Source: G963666945 sp963666945 (GTDB lineage: Bacteria; Bacteroidota; Bacteroidia; Bacteroidales; Marinifilaceae). Taken from it: a DNA stretch of 64,000 bases. The stretch lies in contig CAXXRT010000019.1 in assembly GCA_963666945.2 (NCBI GenBank), positions 26,534 through 90,533 of the forward strand, in the 5' to 3' direction. Below the pieces are notes generated by a model. That model worked only from the letters and a program-made list of their open reading frames with translations, searched no databases and had not been told where the DNA came from. A program made the translations under genes and the position numbers. Shown piece by piece: positions 26,735-34,909 of the stretch. Each line of letters starts with the position of its first letter. The stretch's first letter is position 1.

Positions 26735-28030
26735 TTATATGGAAAATGCCATTTTACCAATAATCATTCCTTTATAAGTCTCAAGATTCTGTCCATCGAA
26801 AACAGGGCGTATTTGATATTCAAGGCCAAATTTTGCCTTATGCCCAGCAAAGTAGAAGTTCGAACCTATATTGTGATGTAATGCTTTGTTGTTTAATGCA
26901 TCAAAATCTCTGCATGTAAATGTATAATAAGGTTGAATCCTTACTGCATCTTTATTTTTATTAGGGATAAGGTACCCTATTTGTGTGTTGTATGCATTCC
27001 CTGTGCCATGCTGAGGTTCAGCAATTCCACCTCCATAAGTATCCATTACACCATAACTTATAAGGTAATTGGGGCCGTAATCGAATTTAAATGCAGCAGC
27101 ATAAAATGTTATTGCAGCATTATTTGCTGTCGGAAGATCCATGAATAAATCAATGGCAAAATGTTTTTTGTCGTTGATATCTGTTTGGGTTCCCTCTTGA
27201 AAAGTTGTAGTAGATTCCGGATGGTAATCGAATCCGAGTCCTAAGTTAAGAACCTTTTTCGTCCCAATATATGTTGATTTGGTAAAAGGCATTTCGTTGC
27301 TTTCCTGATCCCAGAATTGGTAGGTAAAGTATCCTTTGAATCCTAAATTGTTTGTTTCTGTTTCATATGCACATCCATTTTCAATATTTTGAGCATCTGG
27401 AATAGTGCTGGAAACAAAAGGTTTTGCAAGGGATATTCTGTAGTCGAATTTTCCGAATTTACCAGTTGCAAATATTCCTAGCTGACGAGCAGACTGGTAG
27501 TTTGTTAATAATCCGGTTGTTGCAATAGTTGGAACGTCTGCGCTTAGTGCCCCTGATGATGTTGCACTAGAATATCGGGAAAGACCGTTGTACATATTAA
27601 GTCCCATGCCCATAGTAAGGTATTTAGGGAATATATTATAGCTGCCCCATACATCGTAAAGGAAAAATTCGGCATTTTTCCCACTTGCATTATATTTCCC
27701 AATTGACTTTGTGTTAGGCTGAGAACAAACACCAATCATTGAAAAGAAGGTGAATCTATCAAATTTGGTAAGAAAACTAAAAGTTGTTCTTCTAAGTGAT
27801 ACATCAAAATCATTGCTTAGAGGTTTATCATCAGCCCCTTTGGTTCCTGGATTAAGGTCGGTGTATCTTGCCCATATTTGAGCACCTATGCCTATTTTGG
27901 CAAAATTCTTACCATCTTCGGTAAAGTTGAATTTAATACCATTTTTTAATATCTCGTTTGGAGATTTTTTTTCCTGTGCATTCAACACTAGTCCTGCCAC
28001 TAGGAATAATAGTATAAATTTTGTACGCAT
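26735..28030 (-). CDS. predicted outer-membrane porin-like beta-barrel protein
   Basis: The 431-residue protein starts with a signal peptide (MRTKFILLFLVAGLVLNAQE, cleavage near Ala-Gln) and is then rich in alternating aromatic/polar strands with many Tyr, Phe and Gly residues. It ends in MIIGKMAFSI, an aromatic-hydrophobic pattern usual for outer-membrane barrels. Bacteroidota often annotate such proteins as porins; I see no sequence that fixes the substrate. It stands alone between two regulatory signals: a strong -7 element and a CRP-like palindrome upstream, and a terminator downstream. Confidence 0.75.
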   Translation of the reverse strand: MRTKFILLFLVAGLVLNAQEKKSPNEILKNGIKFNFTEDGKNFAKIGIGAQIWARYTDLNPGTKGADDKPLSNDFDVSLRRTTFSFLTKFDRFTFFSMIGVCSQPNTKSIGKYNASGKNAEFFLYDVWGSYNIFPKYLTMGMGLNMYNGLSRYSSATSSGALSADVPTIATTGLLTNYQSARQLGIFATGKFGKFDYRISLAKPFVSSTIPDAQNIENGCAYETETNNLGFKGYFTYQFWDQESNEMPFTKSTYIGTKKVLNLGLGFDYHPESTTTFQEGTQTDINDKKHFAIDLFMDLPTANNAAITFYAAAFKFDYGPNYLISYGVMDTYGGGIAEPQHGTGNAYNTQIGYLIPNKNKDAVRIQPYYTFTCRDFDALNNKALHHNIGSNFYFAGHKAKFGLEYQIRPVFDGQNLETYKGMIIGKMAFSI

Positions 28031-28059
28031 AATAAAATTGTTTTATTTGATTTCGGGGG

Positions 28060-28067
28060 CAAAGATA
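28060..28067 (-). promoter_or_regulatory. Bacteroidota -7 element upstream of the porin gene
   Basis: TATCTTTG on the minus strand is a full -7 match 29 bases before the porin ATG. The -33 position is occupied by the palindrome at 28084-28099 rather than by TTTG. Confidence 0.72.
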
Positions 28068-28083
28068 GAATTTAATAAATGAA

Positions 28084-28099
28084 TGTGACTATTGTCACA
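28084..28099. promoter_or_regulatory. CRP/FNR-like operator palindrome
   Basis: TGTGACTATTGTCACA is a perfect inverted repeat with arms TGTGAC and GTCACA, and fits the TGTGA-N6-TCACA form bound by CRP/FNR-family regulators. It lies 16 bases upstream of the porin -7 element, so it covers the -33 zone, and about 84 bases before the plus-strand PorE-like gene. It could act on either gene; which regulator binds it is unknown. Confidence 0.6.
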
Positions 28100-28182
28100 A
28101 AGTAAGAACTAAGTTTTATACGCTATTCTTTTATATTAAAATACAGTTTGCTATTTTTACATTAATTCAAAAATTTCAATAG

Positions 28183-30600
28183 ATGAATTTATACAGAGTA
28201 TTATCTTTTTTTGCAATTTGCTTTTTACTTTTTTCCTGTTCTGCAGAATATTTTCTACAGAAAGGGGATAAGATGTATGAGACTGGAAGATTTTATAAGT
28301 CGTGCGATTATTACAAAGAGGCATATGCAAAAATTAAATCAAAAGATTCAAAGACTGTTGTTGCTCAAAAAATAGGTGAAGCTTATGAGAGAATTAATAA
28401 GTTAAGGGAAGCTTCACTTTGGTATAATAAGTCGTTGAGTAATGATGATAATAATACTGAGCTGATTTCTAAAATTATTGATATTGCACATAAAAGGGGA
28501 GATGTAAAATTGATAGAAAAATATGTCTCTTCTTATGAATCTTTAGTGGGGGATAATCCAAAAGTACTTAAATATTATATGGATAATTTCTCAAATTCAA
28601 ATGGAAGATATAGGTATGAATTGTTTAAAAATATTAATACTGGGTACAATGATTTTTCTCCCGTTTATGAAGTCGGGGATACCAATGTTGTTTATTTTAC
28701 ATCTACCCGAAGAATTATAGAGAAGAGGAGTTTTATAAGTAAAATTTTTGGAGGTAAAGGTAAAAGGGATGTTGTTACCGGTACTCCCTATTCCAATTTA
28801 TTCAAGATGGAATATTCTGACCAGGTTAAGTACAAGGATAATAAGGGTAAGGAAAAAATACGCCGGTTAAAGAAACCGAAATGGACGAGAGGAACTATGC
28901 TTTGTGATACAAGTATAAATTCGACTTATAATGAAGGAGCTGCCTGCTTTAGTCCTGACGGGAAAAAAATGTACTTTACCTCTTCAAGAAAGACAGGGAA
29001 TATTCATACGGGAACAAAAATATATACAGCTGAAAAGACAAAGGATAGTTGGGGAAATGTAAAAATATTGAATATAGTTCCTGATAGTGTGAGTATTGGG
29101 CATCCTGCAATTAGTCCCGATGGAGCTAGATTGTATTTTGTCTCCGATATGGAATATGGTCAAGGAGGGAGAGATATATGGTATACGGAGAAATCAGGAG
29201 GTAAATGGGGCCAGCCGGTTAATGCAGGGGAAACAATAAATACCAGGGGAGATGAAATGTTTCCTTTTTTTAGGGATAATGGAGAGTTGTATTTTTCATC
29301 TACCGGGCATTCCGGTTTTGGAGGATTGGATATATTTAAAGTTGTAGAAAAGGACGGGGATAAGCATGTTGTAAATATTGGATTTCCGTTTAATTCCGAG
29401 GCTGATGATTTTGGTATTGTTTATAAAAAGGGTTTTGACGAGGGACTTTTTTCCTCTTCCAGAGGAAAGAGAGGTGTGGATAATATATATAAGTTCAGAT
29501 ATACTCCATATATAAATACATTAAGAATAAAGACTGGAAATGAGTTAACTGGAGCTGTTGTTTCGGATGTTAATATAAAAATTGTTTCAGAGTTAGGCGA
29601 AGATAGATTCCTAAATACAGGAACAAATGGGGAGGTAAGTGTAGTGTTGAAAGAAAATAATAACTATCTTTTTGTCGTATATAGAGAAGGTTATCTTAAG
29701 GAAAAATTTGAGATTAGCACCAGAGGTTTAACAGGAAGTAAGAATCTTGAAAAGATAATAACCCTTAAACCTATTGAAAAACCAATTGAATTGCCAAATA
29801 TTCTTTATGATTTTGGGAGATGGGATTTAAAAATTGAGTCAAAAAAAGCTTTAGATGGTTTGGTTAATGTTCTTAATAATAATCCCAATATTGTAATAGA
29901 GTTGTCTTCTCATACCGACATGGTAGGTTCAGAGGAAGATAATATGGTCCTATCCCAGAACAGGGCACAGTCGGTTGTTGATTATCTTATTGAGAAGGGT
30001 GTCTATTGGGATAGGCTTGTTGCAAAGGGATATGGGGAAAGCCAACCTAAAGAGATTACTATTAAAGATGAAAAAAGATATTCTTTTTTTAATAGTGGCG
30101 ACGTGTTGACAAAAAAATATATTGATTCTTTGGATAAAGAGAAGAGGGAATATGCCAATCAGTTAAATAGAAGGACGGAGTTTAGGGTGTTGAAAACAGA
30201 TTATAAGCCAGGGCCGGATTCTAAGAATATTCCGGAAAAGAAAATATTTAGTCAAGAAACAGGAAGTAGAAATAATTTAGTAAAAAATGATTTGGGTAAA
30301 GCCTTTTTAATTAAAGATTTAATAAAGGTTAAGGGGATGTTTTTTACTCTTCAACTAGGAGTGTTAAGAAAGAGCAGAATTCCTGAAAAATATAAAGCTT
30401 TAAAAGTGGTATTTTTTTATCCAATAAGTGGGAGTTCTTCTGGTATAATAACTTATGGAATATTTGACACTTATAAACAAGCTAAGGAAAACCAAAAGAA
30501 AGTCAAGCTGAGTGGGTTCGATTGTTTTATTTCTGCTTACAAAGATGGGAAAAGGATAGAATTAAAAGAGGCCATTAAGCTTGCTGAAAAATCAAACTAA
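28183..30600 (+). CDS. porE: PorE-like OmpA-family lipoprotein with beta-propeller and SPOR-like tail
   Basis: PorE is a type IX secretion lipoprotein thought to link the outer-membrane complex to peptidoglycan. This 805-residue protein has the same order of parts: a lipoprotein signal ending in LFSCSA, tetratricopeptide-like helices (about 20-135), PD40 beta-propeller repeats (about 180-440, e.g. NEGAACFSPDGKKMYFTSSR), a carboxypeptidase-regulatory-like domain (about 445-530), and an OmpA_C peptidoglycan-binding domain (about 540-680, with SSHTD, NRAQSVVDYL and NRRTEF). A further C-terminal segment (about 715-790: FFTLQLGVL, ITYGIFDTYKQAKE, GFDCFISAY) resembles a SPOR domain. Related PD40-OmpA paralogues exist, so the symbol is provisional. 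Confidence 0.7.
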   Translation: MNLYRVLSFFAICFLLFSCSAEYFLQKGDKMYETGRFYKSCDYYKEAYAKIKSKDSKTVVAQKIGEAYERINKLREASLWYNKSLSNDDNNTELISKIIDIAHKRGDVKLIEKYVSSYESLVGDNPKVLKYYMDNFSNSNGRYRYELFKNINTGYNDFSPVYEVGDTNVVYFTSTRRIIEKRSFISKIFGGKGKRDVVTGTPYSNLFKMEYSDQVKYKDNKGKEKIRRLKKPKWTRGTMLCDTSINSTYNEGAACFSPDGKKMYFTSSRKTGNIHTGTKIYTAEKTKDSWGNVKILNIVPDSVSIGHPAISPDGARLYFVSDMEYGQGGRDIWYTEKSGGKWGQPVNAGETINTRGDEMFPFFRDNGELYFSSTGHSGFGGLDIFKVVEKDGDKHVVNIGFPFNSEADDFGIVYKKGFDEGLFSSSRGKRGVDNIYKFRYTPYINTLRIKTGNELTGAVVSDVNIKIVSELGEDRFLNTGTNGEVSVVLKENNNYLFVVYREGYLKEKFEISTRGLTGSKNLEKIITLKPIEKPIELPNILYDFGRWDLKIESKKALDGLVNVLNNNPNIVIELSSHTDMVGSEEDNMVLSQNRAQSVVDYLIEKGVYWDRLVAKGYGESQPKEITIKDEKRYSFFNSGDVLTKKYIDSLDKEKREYANQLNRRTEFRVLKTDYKPGPDSKNIPEKKIFSQETGSRNNLVKNDLGKAFLIKDLIKVKGMFFTLQLGVLRKSRIPEKYKALKVVFFYPISGSSSGIITYGIFDTYKQAKENQKKVKLSGFDCFISAYKDGKRIELKEAIKLAEKSN

Positions 30601-30613
30601 AGCATTATCTTTG
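30581..30613 (+). promoter_or_regulatory. promoter of purM within the end of the porE-like gene
   Basis: TATCTTTG at 30606-30613 is a full -7 match with TTG at 30581-30583, 22 bases upstream, as the -33 element. The expected start near 30619 rules out the in-frame codon at 30581 and supports the ATG at 30644. Confidence 0.75.
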
Positions 30614-30643
30614 CACGAAATTATTCAAGAATATCATATAGTT

Positions 30644-31813
30644 ATGAGAAAAGACGCAAGATATAATCAGAGAGGGGTTTCAGCCTCCAAAGAAGATGTA
30701 CACAACGCAATTAAAAATATTGATAAGGGTTTATTTCCCAAGGCTTTTTGTAAGATAGTACCTGATTATCTGTGTGGCGATGATGATTATTGCAATATTA
30801 TGCATGCTGATGGTGCAGGAACAAAATCTTCACTTGCCTATATGTACTGGAAAGAAACAGGTGATTTATCGGTGTGGAAAGGGATTGCTCAGGATGCTTT
30901 AATTATGAATATTGACGATTTATTGTGTGTGGGTGCAGTTGATAATATTTTGCTTTCATCAACTATAGGTAGAAATAAAAATCTTATTCCGGGGGAGGTT
31001 ATTTCTGAGATTATTAATGGAACAGAAGAATTGCTTCAGGAATACAGAGAAATGGGTGTAAATATCTATTCAACAGGTGGAGAGACTGCTGATGTTGGTG
31101 ATTTAGTCAGAACGATTATTGTGGATTCCACAGTTACCTGTAGAATGAAAAAGGATGATGTTATAAGTAATCATACTATTCAGTCTGGAGATGTTATTGT
31201 TGGCCTTTCTTCTTATGGTCAGGCGACTTATGAGAAGGAGTATAACGGTGGAATGGGGTCAAATGGATTGACTTCGGCCAGGCATGATGTTTTTGCACAT
31301 TACCTTGCAGAGAAGTTTCCTGAGAGCTATGATAATGCTGTTCCGGATGATCTTGTATATTCAGGGAAATGTTCTCTTACCGACAAAATAGAAGGTGTTG
31401 GACTTGATGCTGGAAAGCTGGTTCTTTCTCCTACGAGAACTTACGCACCAGTAGTTAAAAAAGTACTTGATAAGCATAGAAAAGATATTCATGGTATGGT
31501 GCATTGTTCTGGTGGTGCTCAGACTAAAGTAATGCATTTCGTAGAGAACCTTCATGTTATTAAGGATAATATGTTTGATGTACCTCCTTTGTTTAAGCTG
31601 ATTAGAGAGCAATCGGGGACGTCCTGGGATGAGATGTATAAGGTATTCAATATGGGGCACCGTATGGAATTCTATGTGCCTCGGGAGATTGCGGATGATA
31701 TTATTGCAATTTCAAAAAGCTTTGATATAGATGCAAAAATTGTTGGTTATTGTGAGGCTGCGGAAGAGAATAAGCTTACTATTAAAAGTGAGTTTGGTGA
31801 ATTTATTTATTAA
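30644..31813 (+). CDS. purM: phosphoribosylformylglycinamidine cyclo-ligase (AIR synthase)
   Basis: PurM closes the imidazole ring of AIR in purine synthesis using ATP. From the ATG at 30644 the protein has 389 residues and opens with RYNQRGVSASKEDVHNAIKN, as in other Bacteroidales. Visible features are HADGAGTKSSLAYMYW, the DALIMNIDDLLCVGA segment with metal-binding Asp residues, and STGGETADVGDLVRTIIVD. The form is the one usual in this order, rather than the shorter E. coli-like form. It is preceded by its own promoter and followed by a terminator. Confidence 0.94.
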   Translation: MRKDARYNQRGVSASKEDVHNAIKNIDKGLFPKAFCKIVPDYLCGDDDYCNIMHADGAGTKSSLAYMYWKETGDLSVWKGIAQDALIMNIDDLLCVGAVDNILLSSTIGRNKNLIPGEVISEIINGTEELLQEYREMGVNIYSTGGETADVGDLVRTIIVDSTVTCRMKKDDVISNHTIQSGDVIVGLSSYGQATYEKEYNGGMGSNGLTSARHDVFAHYLAEKFPESYDNAVPDDLVYSGKCSLTDKIEGVGLDAGKLVLSPTRTYAPVVKKVLDKHRKDIHGMVHCSGGAQTKVMHFVENLHVIKDNMFDVPPLFKLIREQSGTSWDEMYKVFNMGHRMEFYVPREIADDIIAISKSFDIDAKIVGYCEAAEENKLTIKSEFGEFIY

Positions 31814-31836
31814 TAAGAAAAAAGATTTTATATATG

Positions 31837-31868
31837 AGCCTGCTTTGATAGCAGGCTTTTTTGTATTT
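31837..31868 (+). terminator. Rho-independent terminator of purM
   Basis: AGCCTGCT (31837-31844) pairs with AGCAGGCT (31850-31857) around a five-base loop, followed by TTTTTTT-rich sequence, 24 bases after the purM stop. Confidence 0.9.
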
Positions 31869-31934
31869 TTTTATTTATAACATTTTCCATGCTTTATCGT
31901 TAAATAAAAATAGATAGCAATAAATTATTAACAG

Positions 31935-32207
31935 ATGAAGACAGGGAAAATTATTCAGGTTTATGGTAGGGTGCAGGGAGTGAATTTCAGATACCATGCA
32001 CAGATCACTGCTTCCAAATTTAATATTCATGGTTTTGTACGTAATGAATATGATGGTTCGGTATATATAGAGGCAGAAGGTGAGGATGCGGATATCAATA
32101 ATTTTATTCGTTATTTGTGCAAAGGTCCTGTTGCCTCAAGGGTTGTTGATATAAAAATAACTGATAATTCATTAATGAATTATAGGGGTTTTTGTGTTAA
32201 ATATTAG
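31935..32207 (+). CDS. acyP: acylphosphatase
   Basis: The 90-residue protein carries GRVQGVNFRYH, the phosphate-binding loop with the catalytic Arg, and GFVRNEYDGSVYIEAEG with the conserved Asn. Acylphosphatases hydrolyse carboxyl-phosphate bonds of small acyl phosphates. No signal peptide is present. It stands as a single gene after the purM terminator. Confidence 0.94.
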   Translation: MKTGKIIQVYGRVQGVNFRYHAQITASKFNIHGFVRNEYDGSVYIEAEGEDADINNFIRYLCKGPVASRVVDIKITDNSLMNYRGFCVKY

Positions 32208-32226
32208 CTGAGTTATGAAATCTATA

Positions 32227-33015
32227 TTATTGTCTTGCAAATAAAAGCATAATATCTTTCCAGTTGTATAGGCCAAATAGTTTGCCGGATGTAATAACTA
32301 TAACTATGACTATAACCCATTTAACAAATACAACCCCTTTTGATACAGCTAGGCGTGATGCAATTATTGCTCCTGATACGTTTCCGATTGTCATAATTAA
32401 GCCGTATTTCCATTCGACCTGGTTGTTGAGTATAAAGACTAAGAGTGTAACCGGCGCATATAAGAGTACCAGGAAAACTTTTAGGGCATTAGCATGGATA
32501 AGATCGTATCCTGCAGATAAAACAAGACTGGCCAGTAAAAAATAACCTACACCAACATGTATAAATCCTCCATAGAGCCCGATGCCGAAGAAAAGTATTA
32601 TCTGCCAAAAGTTAACAGGTTTCTGTACTAGTTCTGCCTCCCCATGTATGTACTTGTTGGGTTTAAATAATATGAAGAATAACATGAATATCAGTATTAC
32701 AGCCATTGCTCTCTCAAAGATTTTTTCGTTTATGTCCGTTGCAATCCATGATCCTATCAGTGATCCTAATACTGTTGGTATAGCGAGTTTAATCCCTTTC
32801 TTTTTATCAAGCACTTTCTTTTTATTAAAAGAGAGAGATGCCGTAAGTGTTTGAATAGTAATGGCTATTCTGTTTGTTCCATTAGCAACTGGAGCAGGTA
32901 GTCCCAGAAACATTAATAAAGATAATGAAATTATTGATCCTCCTCCTGCCAGAGTGTTTATGAAGCCAACGCATAAACCTGCAATTATTAGGGCTATGAT
33001 ATCTGTTATGCTCAT
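32227..33015 (-). CDS. TauE/SafE-family sulfite exporter-like permease
   Basis: The 262-residue protein is a polytopic membrane protein with about eight hydrophobic helices and the TSUP-family N-terminal GFINTLAGGGSIISLSLLMFLGLP. Members move sulfite, sulfoacetate or other small sulfur or organic anions; the substrate is not evident here. It lies 41 bases downstream of the DUF4268 gene and may share its transcript. Confidence 0.9.
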   Translation of the reverse strand: MSITDIIALIIAGLCVGFINTLAGGGSIISLSLLMFLGLPAPVANGTNRIAITIQTLTASLSFNKKKVLDKKKGIKLAIPTVLGSLIGSWIATDINEKIFERAMAVILIFMLFFILFKPNKYIHGEAELVQKPVNFWQIILFFGIGLYGGFIHVGVGYFLLASLVLSAGYDLIHANALKVFLVLLYAPVTLLVFILNNQVEWKYGLIMTIGNVSGAIIASRLAVSKGVVFVKWVIVIVIVITSGKLFGLYNWKDIMLLFARQ

Positions 33016-33056
33016 TTTGTTATTGTATTGATTGTTGTCAATGGCTAATTGTTGTG

Positions 33057-33521
33057 TTATATTTGTTGGTCTTTAATGCTCTGTACTATACTGTCTTTTA
33101 TTTCCATATAGGCAAGTTCAAATAAAATCATTTTTTCAATAAAAAAATCATATATTTTTTCATGATCATTCTTTTTATATAAATTGACGTTGTCTAACCT
33201 GTAATATACCATACTGATATTTCTTTTATCTTCGGTTGTATAATCTTTTTCCCAAATAAGGTCGTTTCCACATATTTCTTCAATTACAATCTTATATGCT
33301 TTTACTGTATCAAAAATCATGTGTCTTTTAATATCCTTCTTGCCGTCTATCTGCATGCATACTATTGCAGAATCTCTATTTACATCAAATTTAAACTGAG
33401 AATATTTTATAGATATATTTCGTAATAACCAGCGTCTTTTTCCAATCTTATCTTTGGCGTATTGTTTGAAATTTTCCCAGAACTCTGTTTTAATATTTTT
33501 TGCTTCCTCTTTTGTGTACAT
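33057..33521 (-). CDS. DUF4268 domain protein
   Basis: The 154-residue protein resembles the DUF4268 family: MYTKEEAKNIKTEFWENFKQY at the start, a basic RRWLL segment and a central strand SQFKFDVNRDSAIVCMQID. It has no signal peptide. The family is of unknown function. A TAAATTTG element lies about 55 bases upstream. Confidence 0.75.
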   Translation of the reverse strand: MYTKEEAKNIKTEFWENFKQYAKDKIGKRRWLLRNISIKYSQFKFDVNRDSAIVCMQIDGKKDIKRHMIFDTVKAYKIVIEEICGNDLIWEKDYTTEDKRNISMVYYRLDNVNLYKKNDHEKIYDFFIEKMILFELAYMEIKDSIVQSIKDQQI

Positions 33522-33576
33522 GGTTTCTATTTATTGAGCTTGTTATATATCTGATATGGTTGGTGATCTTTTTTTG

Positions 33577-33584
33577 CAAATTTA
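33577..33584 (-). promoter_or_regulatory. Bacteroidota -7 element upstream of the DUF4268 gene
   Basis: TAAATTTG on the minus strand lies 55 bases before the ATG at 33521 and diverges from the element at 33627-33634. Confidence 0.6.
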
Positions 33585-33626
33585 CAAGAAATATGGTTCT
33601 ATTTAGAATATGGGGTTATATTTTTG

Positions 33627-33634
33627 TAACTTTG
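33627..33634 (+). promoter_or_regulatory. Bacteroidota -7 element upstream of the DUF4956 gene
   Basis: TAACTTTG fits TAnnTTTG and lies 23 bases before the ATG at 33658; a TTTA 21 bases upstream may be a weak -33. It argues against an in-frame upstream ATG at 33610. Confidence 0.65.
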
Positions 33635-33657
33635 ATAAAAGACTAAAAAACAATAAT

Positions 33658-34236
33658 ATGGCCTTATCATCTTTCTTTCTGGAATTATTTATACGGTTTT
33701 CTATTAATATAATAGCCTGTATCTTAATTATATATTTAATTTATTATCGCATATCTTCTAAAAAGAATTTTGCCTTTGCTTATATGATATTGTCTACTAC
33801 AATATTCTTCTTGTGTTATTTTCTTGTTACTGTGGAGTTTCAACTTGGTCTTGCATTGGGACTTTTTGCTATCTTTGGGATTATTAGATATAGAACGGAT
33901 TCTGTTCCTATAAAAGAAATGACTTATTTATTTCTTGTTATTGCTCTTTCAATCATTAATGCCTTAGTTAGTTTGGAAACCCGAGTAATAGAATTGTTGA
34001 TAGCAAATATTGTTTTTGTAGTATTGCCTTTTGTCATAGAAAAATTTGGGGACGATAACTTGGAGACGTTAAGTATAGTGTATGATAAAAGCCATCTTGT
34101 TGCTCCTGAAAGAAGACAGGAGTTAATATTAGATATAGAGGAACGTTTGGGTGTAAAGATTAGGAATATCTCGATAGGAAAGATTGATCTTGCATCAAAT
34201 AAGGTGAGGCTAGAAATGAAAATTGAAAAGATGTAG
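33658..34236 (+). CDS. DUF4956 membrane protein
   Basis: From the ATG at 33658 the protein has 192 residues. Three to four hydrophobic helices fill the first two thirds, with the DUF4956 hallmark GLALGLFAIFGIIRYRTDSVPIKEMTYLF between helices, and a short cytoplasmic C-terminal domain (RRQELILDIEERLGVKI) follows. The family is linked in other genomes with VTC-type polyphosphate or CotH-like genes, but none is nearby. Function is unknown. It precedes rnhB by 21 bases. Confidence 0.82.
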   Translation: MALSSFFLELFIRFSINIIACILIIYLIYYRISSKKNFAFAYMILSTTIFFLCYFLVTVEFQLGLALGLFAIFGIIRYRTDSVPIKEMTYLFLVIALSIINALVSLETRVIELLIANIVFVVLPFVIEKFGDDNLETLSIVYDKSHLVAPERRQELILDIEERLGVKIRNISIGKIDLASNKVRLEMKIEKM

Positions 34237-34257
34237 GATAATAAAATCAGAAATTTA

Positions 34258-34860
34258 ATGTTGGAATCAAGTTTTAATAAAGGTGTTGTTGAGGTAGGTT
34301 GTGATGAAGCTGGACGAGGATGTCTGGCAGGTCCTGTTTTCGCTGCTGCTGTAATATTGCCGGATAATTTCTCAAATGAATTGTTGAATGACTCAAAGAA
34401 ACTTTCTGAGAAAAACAGGTATAAACTTAGATCTGTGATAGAAAAAGAGGCTTTGTATTGGGCAGTAGGAATAGTTGATAATAATGAGATTGATGAAATT
34501 AATATTCTTAATGCATCTTTTCTTGCTATGCACAGAGCTATTGATAAATTGGGGATAGTGCCTGAGCATATTATTGTAGATGGAAATAGGTTCACTAAAT
34601 ATAAGGATATTTCTCATGAATGTATAGTAAAAGGTGACGGAAAATTTATGTCTATTGCTGCCGCATCTATACTTGCTAAAACATATAGGGATGATTTTAT
34701 GAATGAGATTCATATTAAACATCCGGAATATGACTGGAAATCTAATAAGGGCTATCCTACGAAAAAACACAGAATGGCAATCATGAATAATGGGATTACT
34801 TCGTTTCATCGTAAGTCGTTTAATCTTATTGATAAACAACTTTCTTTAGAGCTATGGTAA
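34258..34860 (+). CDS. rnhB: ribonuclease HII
   Basis: RNase HII cuts the RNA strand of RNA-DNA hybrids and removes single ribonucleotides from DNA. The 200-residue protein has the VGCDEAGRGCLAGPVFAAAV active-site segment with the Asp-Glu pair, LNDSKKLSEKNR, the central Asp in IIVDGNRF and the C-terminal DWKSNKGYPTKKHR. It is of typical length and closely follows the DUF4956 gene. Confidence 0.96.
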   Translation: MLESSFNKGVVEVGCDEAGRGCLAGPVFAAAVILPDNFSNELLNDSKKLSEKNRYKLRSVIEKEALYWAVGIVDNNEIDEINILNASFLAMHRAIDKLGIVPEHIIVDGNRFTKYKDISHECIVKGDGKFMSIAAASILAKTYRDDFMNEIHIKHPEYDWKSNKGYPTKKHRMAIMNNGITSFHRKSFNLIDKQLSLELW

Positions 34861-34909
34861 TAGTTATAGTATTTTATTATATTTACAGAGAAACTGTAAC
34901 TAAAAGAAT

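Noticed and set aside
33924..34595. 223-codon minus-strand frame over the DUF4956 and rnhB genes
   Set aside because: It is antisense to two well-supported genes and has a Ser/Leu-rich shadow composition.
34393..34839. 148-codon minus-strand frame over rnhB
   Set aside because: It is antisense to conserved RNase HII sequence with no recognisable domain.
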